A DNA stretch of 64,000 nucleotides from Nitratireductor arenosus (GTDB lineage: Bacteria; Pseudomonadota; Alphaproteobacteria; Rhizobiales; Rhizobiaceae). A program made the translations under genes and the position numbers. This document shows, one piece after another, positions 55,110-64,000 of the stretch. The stretch's first letter is position 1. Each line of letters begins with the position of its first letter. The stretch lies in NCBI RefSeq assembly GCF_009742725.1, contig NZ_WPHG01000001.1:124001-188000 (forward strand), written 5' to 3'. Below the pieces are notes generated by a model. It worked only from the letters and a program-made list of their open reading frames with translations, ran no database searches and was not told where the DNA came from.

Positions 55110-56255
55110 TCAGGCAGCATCGCAACGGCTCTCGTCGGTAACGAGCGGAAAGGCCTGGAACGAGGCCTCGCATGGCGGGCCGTCGGTCGCGTAGAGAATG
55201 CGCTCGTCCAGGTCGAGAAGAATGGCGGCCACGGTAATGACGCGCTTTTCGGGCCGCAGCAGCGGATCGGCATGTCGACAGATCGCAGCCGGCGCGGAAA
55301 AATGATCGCGCATCACTTCTTCGAGCGCCGGGCGGTCGATCCGGCCGAGATGGCGCCGCAGGAGGCGCTCGGCGCGCGGGCCGCGATAGAGCGTGTTCGG
55401 AGCGATCCGCTCCATCTGCGAGACGGTTCGCGTCTCCTTCACCAGATGGTTGGCGTGCACGACGAGTCCGTCGACCGGCGACAGGTAGGCGCAATAGTCG
55501 GGCGTAGCCTCGATGTCGAGGATTTCACCGTCGCTGTGGCCGATCAGAAAATTGCTGGAAGCGGTGCGATCGGTCTCCACGACCGGCGCCAGCGCCTGGT
55601 CGAAACGCCAGGCGTCGAGGATCTCCTTGCAGCGCACGTGAAAGGGCTTGCGCATACCGGTCGTGCCGTCGCGAGGCGTCACCAGCCCGTTGACGCACAG
55701 GCCGATGCCGGCCGCGTTGACGCCCATCTTCGATCCGACGATACCTGCCTCGCTGAAACCGATGAAATCGGGCTTGCCGTCCTCGGGCCGGGAGGCGCGC
55801 CGGACGCGCTGCACAAAGGTGCGCCCGCGCACATTGGCCAGCCAGTCCCAGTTTTGACCGAGCACGGTATGACCATCGGCGGTCGCTTCGGGCAACATGC
55901 CGAAGGACGTACAGCCTTCCTGTTCGAGGCGCCCGTTGGCGGCTTTCGCCTCGGTGCCGAAGGCAAGATAGGTGATTTCATAGCGAGCGTTCAGCATGGC
56001 GATCTCGGTCGCCGACAGGCCCGACGCCGTCGCGATCGCGCCCATCTCCTCGCCATATTCGCCATTGTCGGCGGCGATGAACGCTAGCCAGGCCTCGCTC
56101 TGCTCCATGATCGTCGCGCGCGCCGCGCCGGCCGCCTCGAAGCGAGCGAGATAGGTCGCCACGTTGTCGCGGATGGCGCCGGCCAGCGTGGCGCCGTGGA
56201 CGCGGCCGCGCTCGCGCGGGTCCGCGCCGAGTTCCAGAAGCGGGAGGTCTGCCAT
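55110..56255 (-). CDS. Peptidase C45/acyl-CoA:6-aminopenicillanate acyltransferase-like Ntn hydrolase
   Basis: About 381 residues of the C45 (AAT-like) family, self-cleaving enzymes that hydrolyse or transfer acyl-amide bonds. The predicted N-terminal nucleophile is Cys115 in QEGCTSFG, which would be exposed by autocleavage. Other blocks: GQNWDWLANVRGRTFV, IGFSEAGIVGSKMGVNAAGIGLCVNGL, EATPDYCAYL and VHANHLV. No signal peptide. Starts 85 bases after the binding protein stop, beyond a strong hairpin. In an operon with M20 and deacetylase enzymes it suggests stepwise amide hydrolysis of the imported compound. Confidence 0.85.
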   Translation of the reverse strand: MADLPLLELGADPRERGRVHGATLAGAIRDNVATYLARFEAAGAARATIMEQSEAWLAFIAADNGEYGEEMGAIATASGLSATEIAMLNARYEITYLAFGTEAKAANGRLEQEGCTSFGMLPEATADGHTVLGQNWDWLANVRGRTFVQRVRRASRPEDGKPDFIGFSEAGIVGSKMGVNAAGIGLCVNGLVTPRDGTTGMRKPFHVRCKEILDAWRFDQALAPVVETDRTASSNFLIGHSDGEILDIEATPDYCAYLSPVDGLVVHANHLVKETRTVSQMERIAPNTLYRGPRAERLLRRHLGRIDRPALEEVMRDHFSAPAAICRHADPLLRPEKRVITVAAILLDLDERILYATDGPPCEASFQAFPLVTDESRCDAA

Positions 56256-56285
56256 ACTATGCTCGTCGACTCACCAAACAGGATT

Positions 56286-56322
56286 GCGGCGCCCGGAAAA
56301 CCGGGGGCGTGCCGGGTGCCGC
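56286..56322 (-). other. Intra-operon hairpin after the binding protein gene
   Basis: GCGGCGCCCGG (56286-56296) and CCGGGTGCCGC (56312-56322) form an 11-pair stem with one G-T pair and a 15-base GC-rich loop. There is no T run, so read-through is expected. Such structures often protect the 3' end of abundant binding-protein mRNA and lower expression of the genes behind. Confidence 0.6.
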
Positions 56323-56340
56323 GGTCGCTACAGCGCGCAA

Positions 56341-57564
56341 TCAGGCGCGCTCCTGCCATGTCGGGGCGGGATAGACAGGCTTGGCCGAAGCACCGTCCGG
56401 CGGCGCGACTACCTCCATCTCGCCATTCTGACGCTGGATCAGCAGCGGTCCGAGCAGATCGGGATCGCCGTCGCCGTCCTGCGTGAAGCGCACGCGCCCG
56501 TAGAAGCACTCGAGATCGAGCGCATCAAGCCCATCGCGCACGGCGTCGAGATCGAGCGAACCGGCCTGCTTGGCCGCCTCGACATAGGCCACGATACAGG
56601 CCGCGCCGCTGGCCATGTGATAGGTCAGTTCCCGGTCGAAATTGGCACGGAAATACTTGGCGAAATCGGCTGCAGAACCGAAATAACTGCCCGAATAGGG
56701 CGCACGCTCTGACCAGTAGGCCTGGGTGACGACGCCGTTTGCATAATTGCCCAGCGCGTCGCGGAACGCCGCCGTCTGCGGGCCGAGCGTCTGGTAGAGC
56801 ATCGGCACGTTGGTCTCGGTGGAGACCATCTGGCGGGCGATGAGAATCGAGGTCTGGTCATGGGTGGTGCAGACCAGAATGTCCGGCGCGCTCTCGCGGA
56901 TCGTGGTGAGCACGTTCGACACGTCGCTGACGCCAGCCGGTAAGGCGATATAGTCGACCACCTCGATACCGGCCTGTTCGATGGTCTGGCGCGCGCCCTT
57001 GGCCTGAAATTCCGAAAAGGCGTCGTTGGTGTAGATGATCGAAACCGTCTTCACCGCCGGGTCGAGGCTGGTGAACATGTTGACGGACGACACGAATTGC
57101 TGCGAGGCGCGCGGGAAGATGCCGAACACGCGCTTGCGGCCCTGGGTGAAGATCAGGTCGGACCCGCCGCCGGCCTGCACCATGATGCGGCCGGCCGCTT
57201 CGGTGATGGAACAGGTGGGCAGCACGATGTTGGAGCCGAACGAGCCCAAGAAGAAGCTGATGCCTTCATCGACCTGGCGCTGGATCAGCGTGGTGGCGCG
57301 TGCCGGATCGGACGCGTCGTCGAAAATGTTGAGGTCGAGCTGATAGCTCTGCCCGCCGATCTCGGCGCCGCCCATTTCCTCGTTGATGTATTTGACCGCG
57401 CATTGGTAGCCCTGGAGCACGTTCTGGCCGGTCTCCGCGGCCGCGCCCGTCATCGGCACCGATCCGCCGAAGGTAATGATATTGTCCTGGCCGAAAGCCA
57501 GTTTCGGCATCGCGCCGGCGGCGAGCGCGGCGGTCGTTGCTTGCAGGAAGGTGCGTCTTCTCAT
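56341..57564 (-). CDS. LivK-type ABC transporter substrate-binding protein
   Basis: Periplasmic binding protein of about 407 residues. The N-terminus MRRRTFLQATTAALAAGAMPKLAFG is a Tat-like signal (RRxFLQ) with an A-F-G cleavage site. The mature protein shows the type I binding fold: ITFGGSVPMTGAAAETGQN, QDQ-like IFDDASDPARATTLIQRQV, FFLGSFGSN, TVSIIYTNDAFSEFQAKGA and YWSERAPYSG. GGGAGACGAAAG precedes the ATG. It is 29 bases after livF and, with livFHMG, gives a complete HAAT-type importer. Confidence 0.92.
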   Translation of the reverse strand: MRRRTFLQATTAALAAGAMPKLAFGQDNIITFGGSVPMTGAAAETGQNVLQGYQCAVKYINEEMGGAEIGGQSYQLDLNIFDDASDPARATTLIQRQVDEGISFFLGSFGSNIVLPTCSITEAAGRIMVQAGGGSDLIFTQGRKRVFGIFPRASQQFVSSVNMFTSLDPAVKTVSIIYTNDAFSEFQAKGARQTIEQAGIEVVDYIALPAGVSDVSNVLTTIRESAPDILVCTTHDQTSILIARQMVSTETNVPMLYQTLGPQTAAFRDALGNYANGVVTQAYWSERAPYSGSYFGSAADFAKYFRANFDRELTYHMASGAACIVAYVEAAKQAGSLDLDAVRDGLDALDLECFYGRVRFTQDGDGDPDLLGPLLIQRQNGEMEVVAPPDGASAKPVYPAPTWQERA

Positions 57565-57593
57565 CTTTCGTCTCCCATTTTGAAATCCGGCAT

Positions 57594-58352
<759 letters not shown>

Positions 58353-58399
58353 GCGGTTTCCCTTTTTGCGTATTGCTATGCGATACGATCGAACTGTAT

Positions 58400-58434
58400 T
58401 TGACAATTTATGGACGTGCCGTCCGATTTGTCAA
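58400..58434 (-). promoter_or_regulatory. liv-operon promoter overlapped by a large dyad (candidate IclR operator)
   Basis: On the minus strand TTGACA (58434-58429) is followed after 17 bases by ATAAAT (58411-58406), a strong housekeeping promoter about 50 bases before livF. The whole promoter is an inverted repeat: TTGACAA (58400-58406) with TTGTCAA (58428-58434), and inside it GGACG (58412-58416) with CGTCC (58420-58424). The iclR gene ends 55 bases further upstream, so IclR control of this site is the simplest reading. Confidence 0.6.
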
Positions 58435-58488
58435 GCGAGCGGGCGTTCGAGGGGGAATACGGCGTCGCGGCGGAAGCGGGCGACAGGC

Positions 58489-59262
58489 TCAGGAAGGGCG
58501 CAGTCCGGCCGCCGCCGCAGTGACCAGCGGGCCGGCGCGCGCGACGAATTCGTCCGGCTGCCACTCGGCCAGGGAGGCGGCGACGTGGATCGCCCCCACC
58601 GGGTGGCCGGCTTCGTCGAGCACGGCCGCCGCCACGGCGATTTCTCCGACCAGAACCTCTTCGATCGCCAGCGAATAGCCGGTTTCGCGCACCTGCACGA
58701 TCCGCTCCATGATCTGATCGATCTCCACGGTGGTGCGCGGCGTCAGCTTGCGCCTCTGCGAGCGCTGCAGGATGTCGAGAACGTCTTCCTCGGGAAGGTG
58801 GCTGAGAACGGCACGCCCCCCCGACGTGCAGTAGGTCGGCACGCGCCGCCCGATAAGATGGGCGTAGAACGTGTCGCGCTTGCTTTGCATGCGCACGACG
58901 TAAAGCATCGTCAGATCGTCGAACAGGCTGAGATCGACGCGTTCCTTGATGGTCCTGCGCAGGTCGGCCAGAATGGGGATGGCCCGATTGATGAGCGGAT
59001 TGGACCTCAAATAATCGAACGAGCGGTCCAGGATGCGCCGGCTCGGCGCGACGCCGGCAGCCGTCTTTTCCAGATAGCCGATCGAGACCAGCGTATGCAC
59101 CAGGCGCTGGGCCGCGCTCTTGTCGAGCCCACTCGCCGCCGCGATTTCGGCAAGCGACATCGCCGCCGGCCGGTCGGCGAAGGCCTCGAGTACCCGGAAC
59201 CCGCGCGCCAGCGCCTCCACGAACAATCGGTCCGGCTTTGAGGCGGCGCCGTCCGGCGACAT
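58489..59262 (-). CDS. IclR-family transcriptional regulator
   Basis: About 257 residues. An N-terminal winged helix (PAAMSLAEIAAASGLDKSAAQRLVHTLVSIGYLEK) and a C-terminal effector domain (VDLSLFDDLTMLYVVRM, PTYCTSGGRAVLSHLPEED, GYSLAIEEVLVGEIAVAAAVLDEAG) match the family. ATG 59262 is used; an in-frame GTG at 59298 has a good GAGAGGAC site and would add 12 residues. It lies between the liv operon (same strand, downstream) and a divergent M20 gene, and probably regulates both. The effector is unknown. Confidence 0.9.
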   Translation of the reverse strand: MSPDGAASKPDRLFVEALARGFRVLEAFADRPAAMSLAEIAAASGLDKSAAQRLVHTLVSIGYLEKTAAGVAPSRRILDRSFDYLRSNPLINRAIPILADLRRTIKERVDLSLFDDLTMLYVVRMQSKRDTFYAHLIGRRVPTYCTSGGRAVLSHLPEEDVLDILQRSQRRKLTPRTTVEIDQIMERIVQVRETGYSLAIEEVLVGEIAVAAAVLDEAGHPVGAIHVAASLAEWQPDEFVARAGPLVTAAAAGLRPS

Positions 59263-59363
59263 CGATTCTCTCGGGGTACGTGCCTTTCCTGCTGCCACAA
59301 CGTCCTCTCTGTGCGGGTGTTCGAGCGATTTGCGGATATAGCGCGATCCTGTTGCGGGATGGT

Positions 59364-59392
59364 TTGACCGCCGTGAAAATCTCGACTTATGA
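59364..59392 (+). promoter_or_regulatory. Candidate promoter of the divergent M20 gene
   Basis: TTGACC (59364-59369) and TTATGA (59387-59392) are 17 bases apart, about 40 bases before the M20 start, in the iclR-M20 gap. Confidence 0.4.
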
Positions 59393-59432
59393 TAGCGTCG
59401 ATTTAAACACATTGCAGAGCGATACGCAAACA

Positions 59433-60596
59433 ATGCAAACTAACGATTTGGACGGTCTCGATGTCACGAGACTCGCATTCGACAGCGACCGGATGGCAGC
59501 AGGTCTGCGCACCTGGGTCGAGACAGAAAGTCCGACCTACGAGCGCGACGCGGTCAACCGGATGATGGACCTTGCAGCCCACGAACTGGCAGTCCTGGGC
59601 GCGGCCGTCCAGCATATTCCGGGAACGCGCGGCTTCGGCAATTGCGTCAAGGCCAGCTTTCCCCATCCCCGGGCCGGTCAGCCCGGCATCCTGGTGCTCG
59701 GACACATGGATACCGTCCACCCTCTCGGCACGATCGGGCATTTCGCCTGGCGCGAGGAGGACGGTCGCTGCTACGGACCCGGCGTGCTCGACATGAAGGC
59801 AGGCAATTATCTGGCACTCGAGGCGATCGGCCAGTTGATGCGCATCGGCCACCGGACGCCGCTGCCCGTCACGGTGTTGTTCACCAGCGACGAGGAGGTG
59901 GGCAGCCCAAGCACCCGCGCGCTGATCGAAGCCGAGGCGGCCCGGCACCGCTACGTGCTGGTGCCCGAACCGGCGCGTCGCAACGGCGGCGTCGTGACCG
60001 GGCGCTATGCGATCGCCCGCTTCGATATCGAGACGCGCGGCCGACCGAGCCATGCGGGGCTGCGGCTCGGCGAAGGCGTATCGGCGATCCGCGAGATGGC
60101 GCACCAGATCATCGCCGTGGAGGCGATGACCGACGCCGAAGCCGGCTACAGCGTCGGCGTTGTCGAGGGCGGCCGCTGGTCGAACTGTGTGTCGACGACT
60201 TGCCGGGCCAAGGCGCTGGTATCGGCCACCACCGACGAGAAACTGGCCGAGGCGATCGGCCGGATGGAGAACCTTGAGCCGGTCGGCCAGGATGTGCAGG
60301 TCCTGGTCAGCCGTGACGTCGTGCGGCCGGTATGGGCCGCAAGCCCGGCCTCCTGGGCGCTTTACGAACATGCGGCCCGCCTGGCGCAGACAATCGGCCT
60401 GGAGATCCCGCATCAGGATTCGGGCGGCGGTTCGGACGGCAATTTCACCGGCGCGATGGGCATCGCCACTCTCGACGGGCTCGGCGCGCGCGGGGACGGC
60501 CCTCACACGCTGGAAGAACATATCGTGACGGAGAGCCTGGCCGAAAGGGCGCGACTGATCGCCGCCCTTCTGGCAACGCTGGACGGCTCGGTCTGA
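59433..60596 (+). CDS. M20-family metallopeptidase (glutamate carboxypeptidase-like), copy 2
   Basis: About 387 residues, a paralogue of the protein at 50432-51613 with the same layout: LVLGHMDTVHPLG, CYGPGVLDMKAGNYLALEA, FTSDEEVGSPSTRALIE, VLVPEPARR, SGGGSDGNFTGAMG and a late HTLEEHI His. The start at 59433 gives the expected N-terminus although no clear Shine-Dalgarno precedes it. Divergent from iclR and therefore probably under the same control as the liv operon. Two related hydrolases may act on different intermediates or chain lengths. Confidence 0.88.
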   Translation: MQTNDLDGLDVTRLAFDSDRMAAGLRTWVETESPTYERDAVNRMMDLAAHELAVLGAAVQHIPGTRGFGNCVKASFPHPRAGQPGILVLGHMDTVHPLGTIGHFAWREEDGRCYGPGVLDMKAGNYLALEAIGQLMRIGHRTPLPVTVLFTSDEEVGSPSTRALIEAEAARHRYVLVPEPARRNGGVVTGRYAIARFDIETRGRPSHAGLRLGEGVSAIREMAHQIIAVEAMTDAEAGYSVGVVEGGRWSNCVSTTCRAKALVSATTDEKLAEAIGRMENLEPVGQDVQVLVSRDVVRPVWAASPASWALYEHAARLAQTIGLEIPHQDSGGGSDGNFTGAMGIATLDGLGARGDGPHTLEEHIVTESLAERARLIAALLATLDGSV

Positions 60597-60638
60597 GGTC
60601 GCGAAACGGCGCAGGCCAAAGCTGCATCAAGAGACGGA

Positions 60639-60657
60639 AGCCGGCACCGCGCCGGCT
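60639..60657. terminator. Hairpin between convergent M20 and PHP genes
   Basis: AGCCGGC (60639-60645) and GCCGGCT (60651-60657) form a perfect seven-pair stem with an ACCGC loop in the 103-base convergent gap. T run is absent on both strands, so a weak or Rho-assisted stop is more likely. Confidence 0.4.
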
Positions 60658-60699
60658 CCTGCGAACCCGGCGCGCGTTTCAAGCCGCAGGCGAACAGCG

Positions 60700-62250
60700 C
60701 TACCGGCAGAAGATGGGGCTCGTCCAGGCCGATTGACCGTTGGCCTGGCGCATGCGCGCCATCACCCACTCCCCGCGCCGCAGCTGGCCGAGCGGCACCG
60801 TGCCGGTCCATTGCCATTGCTGCGGCCTGGGCAGCGGATGAAACCGGAAGGCCGGCGAATCGATCGGGCCGATATTGCCCGACACGGCCCCTTTCAAGAG
60901 ACGCTCGACATCGACCGACACACGCTCGCCGGACAGGTCCGCGTCGATACGCGCGCCCGGCCGCAACCGCACCCGCGCCGCGATCGCCTGCGTGGTGGCG
61001 GTGAAATTGTTCGGATTGGCGTGGGCGCGCAGCGAAAAGGAAACCGCGTTGCCGTCCTGAACGATCCGGCTTTCGTGCGGCTCCGGCGCGCTCGCCTCTA
61101 GCGGCGACACGATCTCGGGACCGCGCAGGCGCGGCTCGACGGCCAGGATCTCGCCGTTTTCGAGCTTGAGAACGCCGTCCCAGTCGTGATGGCTGCCGCG
61201 GGCGCCCCAGCCGAGTTCGAGTACGAGCAGCGTTTCCAGCGCGTGCGGGTCGCTCGCCACCGCCGACGGGCGCAATGCCGGCGTGATCCGCTCGAAAACC
61301 GCGCCGTTCCTGACGATGTCGATCTGATCGATGAAGCTGCCGCCGACCGCCTCGATCGCCATCTCCGCCCGGCTTGCCGGCGCCACCACGTCGCCCTGCA
61401 TCGCGCCGCCGACCGAGAAGAACAAATGCGCGTTGTCGCCGGTCAGCGCATTGGTGCGGCGCGCAAACAGGCTTTGCCACAGCGCGTCGGGACTGTTTTC
61501 GGCCACGTAGACGGCCGAGCGGCCATGGCCGTAGGAGCCGGGAAAGCCGCTGTGATGATCGGTATTTCCCAGCACGCCGAAGAGATGGCCGTCATTGAGG
61601 CCGGCATGGACCGTGTTGGCGCCGTCGCACGGCCCCATCGAATGCAGGAACGGCCGGTCGGTCAGCGAGGTCTCCGCGCAGCCATGCATGGAGATCATTT
61701 CCAACACCGGCGACAGATCCTCCTCGAAGCTCGACCAGTTGATGCCCCGCGCACCGGTCCGATAGCCGATATGGTGCGGAAAGGCGAAGGCGCGCCCGCC
61801 GTAACGGCCGCGCAGCCGCTCCAGCAGAGTACGCGGATCGTCGGCCTTGAGGATCTCGCGCTGGTCGAGATCGCGCAGCACGATCGTGTAGTCGCCATGC
61901 GCGCAGGAATGGATTTCGTAACCGGGAAACACGGTGAAACGACCGGGATCGTTGAACGCGGCCAGCGTGTCGAAATGCGCCGGCCAGGTCCGCTCGAGCC
62001 GCGAAAAACCCTTGACGTGAAAATCGACGATATGGGCGACACGCGGATCGTCGACCGGCATGTCGGGCCAGTAGGCGTGGCCGGTGATCGAGACGAAGTC
62101 GAGCTGCCTGCGGGCGTTGTCCAGCGCCGTCTCGAGCTCGCCATGCCCGTAGGACAGATTGCAGTGATTGTGCAGATCGCCATAAAGCGGACGCAGGCCG
62201 GCGGCGACGGCAAGCGGCATCAGGCGATCGGGGAGCGGTTGTGTCGGCAA
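60700..62250 (-). CDS. PHP-type metal-dependent hydrolase
   Basis: About 516 residues. The N-terminal half looks like a PHP/DUF3604-type domain: YGDLHNHCNLSYGHG (metal His pair), DFVSITGHAYWPD, FPGYEIHSCAHGDYT, FAFPHHIGY and VLGNTDHHSGFPGSYGHG. The C-terminal 200 residues are beta-rich with no family I know. The start is a TTG at 62250 with GGAGGACCACGTC, 18 bases after the glucokinase stop; ATG 62220 has no such site. No signal peptide. Probably a phosphoesterase or phosphonate-type enzyme by fold; substrate unknown. Confidence 0.75.
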   Translation of the reverse strand: MPTQPLPDRLMPLAVAAGLRPLYGDLHNHCNLSYGHGELETALDNARRQLDFVSITGHAYWPDMPVDDPRVAHIVDFHVKGFSRLERTWPAHFDTLAAFNDPGRFTVFPGYEIHSCAHGDYTIVLRDLDQREILKADDPRTLLERLRGRYGGRAFAFPHHIGYRTGARGINWSSFEEDLSPVLEMISMHGCAETSLTDRPFLHSMGPCDGANTVHAGLNDGHLFGVLGNTDHHSGFPGSYGHGRSAVYVAENSPDALWQSLFARRTNALTGDNAHLFFSVGGAMQGDVVAPASRAEMAIEAVGGSFIDQIDIVRNGAVFERITPALRPSAVASDPHALETLLVLELGWGARGSHHDWDGVLKLENGEILAVEPRLRGPEIVSPLEASAPEPHESRIVQDGNAVSFSLRAHANPNNFTATTQAIAARVRLRPGARIDADLSGERVSVDVERLLKGAVSGNIGPIDSPAFRFHPLPRPQQWQWTGTVPLGQLRRGEWVMARMRQANGQSAWTSPIFCR

Positions 62251-62268
62251 GACGTGGTCCTCCGCCGG

Positions 62269-63249
62269 TCAGGTCGGCCCGGCGGCGCAAGCGCCGCGGA
62301 CATTGTTGCTGGGAAGGTCTGGCCAAGCGAGGCAGCCGACCAGGGCGGCGCTGTCGTCCACCACCAGGTCGAGCGCGAAACCCTGCATCAGCTCGCGCAT
62401 CCGCCCCTTGGCGAGGAAGGCGCGTGCGAACGGACTGTCGGCGCCCTGGATGAACGGCGCCAGTGCGCGCGTCACGCCGCCGGTCAAATAGATGCCGCCG
62501 CGCGGCAGGAAAGTGAGCGCCAGATCGCCGGCCGTCCGCCCGAGCATGCCGGCAAGCGTGCCGCAGGCGAGAGCCGCATCGGCATCGCGCCCGCCAGCGC
62601 CTTCGGCCGTCACCGCCGCGGCATCGTCCAATTGGGCCGCCCGGCCGGAGCGCCCGCAGGCCAGCCGGTAAAGCGCGACAAGGCCGGAGCCGGACAACAC
62701 GCGGTCGAGCGAGCAGCGGCCGAAGCGGCCGGCAAAATGGTCGCGCAGCTCCGTCTCCAGCCCCGGCTCGGGCGCAAAGCCCGTATGGCCGATCTCGGCT
62801 GCCAGCACATGGCCGTCAGCAACCAGCGCGCTGGCATTGAAGCCGGTGCCCGCACCGAGCACCAGCTTGACGCCCTGCTCCGCGGCGCCCGGGAGGACCG
62901 GCCTTGTGGCCAACGCCTCGGAGCGCGACAGCGCCGCACCGAGCGCGACGAAATCGTTGATCAGCACGACGTCGCCAGTGCCGGCGATTTGGGCGATTTC
63001 GGCGCGCGCGATCGTCCAGTCGCGATTGGTCAACCTTATCGTGTCGCCGTCGATCGGGGCGGCCAGAGCCACGACGGCGCGGTCGACCCCGCCGACCCGA
63101 GCCTGGCCGAGATAGTGTTTCAACGCCGCACCGAAGCCGGAGAACCGGTCGTTCGGGAGCTGCACGACCGATTCGGGGTCGAGGCGGCCGTCGATGCCGA
63201 GCCCGAAGCGTACATTCGTTCCGCCGAGATCGCAGGCCAGCGCCCTCAT
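62269..63249 (-). CDS. glk: Glucokinase (Glk family)
   Basis: About 326 residues. ATP-site DLGGTNVRFGLG at the N-terminus, catalytic VVLINDFVALGAAL (Asp), LVLGAGTGFNASAL, AAEIGHTGFAPE and RGGIYLTGGVTRALAPF place it in the hexokinase-like Glk family (not ROK). In an operon with a SIS-domain amino-sugar enzyme it may phosphorylate an amino sugar or N-acetyl sugar instead of glucose. Overlaps the SIS gene end by 4 bases (ATGA) and is followed by the PHP gene. Confidence 0.9.
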   Translation of the reverse strand: MRALACDLGGTNVRFGLGIDGRLDPESVVQLPNDRFSGFGAALKHYLGQARVGGVDRAVVALAAPIDGDTIRLTNRDWTIARAEIAQIAGTGDVVLINDFVALGAALSRSEALATRPVLPGAAEQGVKLVLGAGTGFNASALVADGHVLAAEIGHTGFAPEPGLETELRDHFAGRFGRCSLDRVLSGSGLVALYRLACGRSGRAAQLDDAAAVTAEGAGGRDADAALACGTLAGMLGRTAGDLALTFLPRGGIYLTGGVTRALAPFIQGADSPFARAFLAKGRMRELMQGFALDLVVDDSAALVGCLAWPDLPSNNVRGACAAGPT

Positions 63250-64000
63250 GTCGTCACCGTCACCTTGGCAAGCCTGGCCGGCCGGTCGGGATCGCGCCCC
63301 AACATCACCGACAATTGCTCGGCGAACCGGTAAAAACTCACCACCTGGCAGATCGGGTCGAGCAGCACATGACCGGCATCGACCGTCGGCAGCGCCTCAC
63401 GCGGTCCGGCGACGAACACGGCAGCGCCGGCCTGGCGCAGGGCGCGCACCGCCTCGCCGATGCTGGCGGCGGACCGGTCGCGGGCCGCAAACACCAGCGC
63501 GGCCAGATCGTCTCCCGCCAGCTCGATCGGCCCATGGCGCAGTTCGGCCGCGCTATAGGCCTCGGCATGCAGCCGGCAGGTTTCCTTGAGCTTGAGCGCG
63601 GCCTCGCAGGCGATCGCGAAGCCCGGCCCGCGCGCCACCATGTAAAGACTGCCACCGGCCGAAAACGGCGCCAGCGCCGCCGACCAGTCCGTGGCGGCGG
63701 CCCTGGCAAGGCTGGCCGGTAATTCGCGGATGGCGGCGGCGAGATCGGCATCGTCGAGCCAGCCGGCAATGAGAGCGGCCAGCGCGACCAGCGACGTCAC
63801 GAAGGTTTTGGTGGCCGCCACCGCGCGTTCCTCGCCGGCATGCAGCGCCAGGCAGAATTCCGCCTGCCGGGCCAGCGTCGAACTTGCCGTGTTGGTGAGG
63901 GCGAGCGTCGGCGCCCCACCGGCGCGCGCGGCTTGCTGCAGGGCGACAATGTCGGTGCTGGCACCTGATTGCGAGATGCTGACGAGCGGCACATCGGCCA
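63246..64000 (-). CDS. SIS-domain sugar-phosphate deaminase/isomerase (NagB-II/AgaS type), 5' end missing
   Basis: The gene runs off the window end; about 251 residues of its C-terminal part are present. Two SIS units are seen: PLVSISQSGASTDIVALQQ and EERAVAATKTFVTSL in the first, ARGPGFAIACEAALKLKETCRLHAEAYSAAELRHGPIEL in the second. The latter motifs are typical of glutamine-independent glucosamine-6-phosphate deaminases (NagB-II) and of GlmS C-terminal domains. With the adjacent kinase it suggests amino-sugar catabolism. First visible gene of a leftward operon. Confidence 0.88.
   Translation of the reverse strand, partial: ADVPLVSISQSGASTDIVALQQAARAGGAPTLALTNTASSTLARQAEFCLALHAGEERAVAATKTFVTSLVALAALIAGWLDDADLAAAIRELPASLARAAATDWSAALAPFSAGGSLYMVARGPGFAIACEAALKLKETCRLHAEAYSAAELRHGPIELAGDDLAALVFAARDRSAASIGEAVRALRQAGAAVFVAGPREALPTVDAGHVLLDPICQVVSFYRFAEQLSVMLGRDPDRPARLAKVTVTT

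Noticed and set aside
55110..56255. Calling the C45 protein a penicillin acyltransferase
   Set aside because: Only the family fold and nucleophile are visible. Bacterial members act on various amides and no beta-lactam genes are near.

Overview
The window is one contiguous, high-GC stretch of an alphaproteobacterial chromosome, most likely from the order Hyphomicrobiales (rhizobia/Brucella/Phyllobacteriaceae relatives). The evidence is a Brucella Omp10-type lipoprotein, a rhizobial-type CpdR, a homospermidine synthase, a GltB/GltD pair, a palindromic intergenic element of the kind common in rhizobia, and a small RNA that looks like MmgR (alpha-r8) between hisN and an N-formylglutamate amidohydrolase gene. 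All assignments come from reading the sequence and from memory of the families; no database search was run.

Region 1 (0.2-38.3 kb) is mostly core genome: a sigma-54-type response regulator, an oligoendopeptidase F, a DUF3445 protein, ilvD, homospermidine synthase, an Omp10-like lipoprotein, an adenylate-forming enzyme, a 5'-nucleotidase fused to a repeat stalk and a LysM-like end, hemH, an alpha/beta hydrolase, an SPFH/NfeD pair, kdsD, a beta-barrel outer-membrane protein, galU, an MltB-type transglycosylase, a DUF459 protein, gltD-gltB and a threonine aldolase. A four-gene operon at 30.9-33.6 kb encodes a DUF2282 precursor, a DUF692 (MNIO) enzyme, a DUF2063 partner and a DoxX protein. This is the bufferin/gig type of copper-buffering RiPP system. 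Then come an Hsp20 gene with a RpoH-type promoter and a ROSE-like RNA thermometer, a candidate small RNA, a lysophospholipase, hisN, the mmgR-like small RNA, cpdR and tRNA-Val(GAC).

Region 2 (38.3-49.1 kb) looks like an accessory block. It begins just after the tRNA-Val gene and its terminator and has short IS3-family transposase remnants at both edges. It holds a polyamine/opine-type ABC transporter with two tandem paralogous binding proteins, two amidohydrolases (one on each divergent arm), a GntR/FadR-type regulator and an EamA exporter. Together they look like a regulated uptake-and-deamination pathway for an unknown nitrogenous compound.

Region 3 (49.3-60.6 kb) is a second catabolic locus. 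A long leftward operon holds livF, a binding protein, a C45 Ntn acyltransferase/amidase-like enzyme, a PuuE-type polysaccharide deacetylase, livH-livM-livG, an M20 peptidase and an Old Yellow Enzyme. An IclR gene lies just upstream, a large dyad overlaps the operon promoter, and a second M20 gene is transcribed divergently from iclR. The gene set suggests import and stepwise hydrolysis of an amide- or peptide-like compound.

Region 4 (60.7-64.0 kb) is a leftward operon of a SIS-domain sugar-phosphate enzyme (cut by the window end), a glucokinase and a PHP-type metallohydrolase, probably for an amino sugar.
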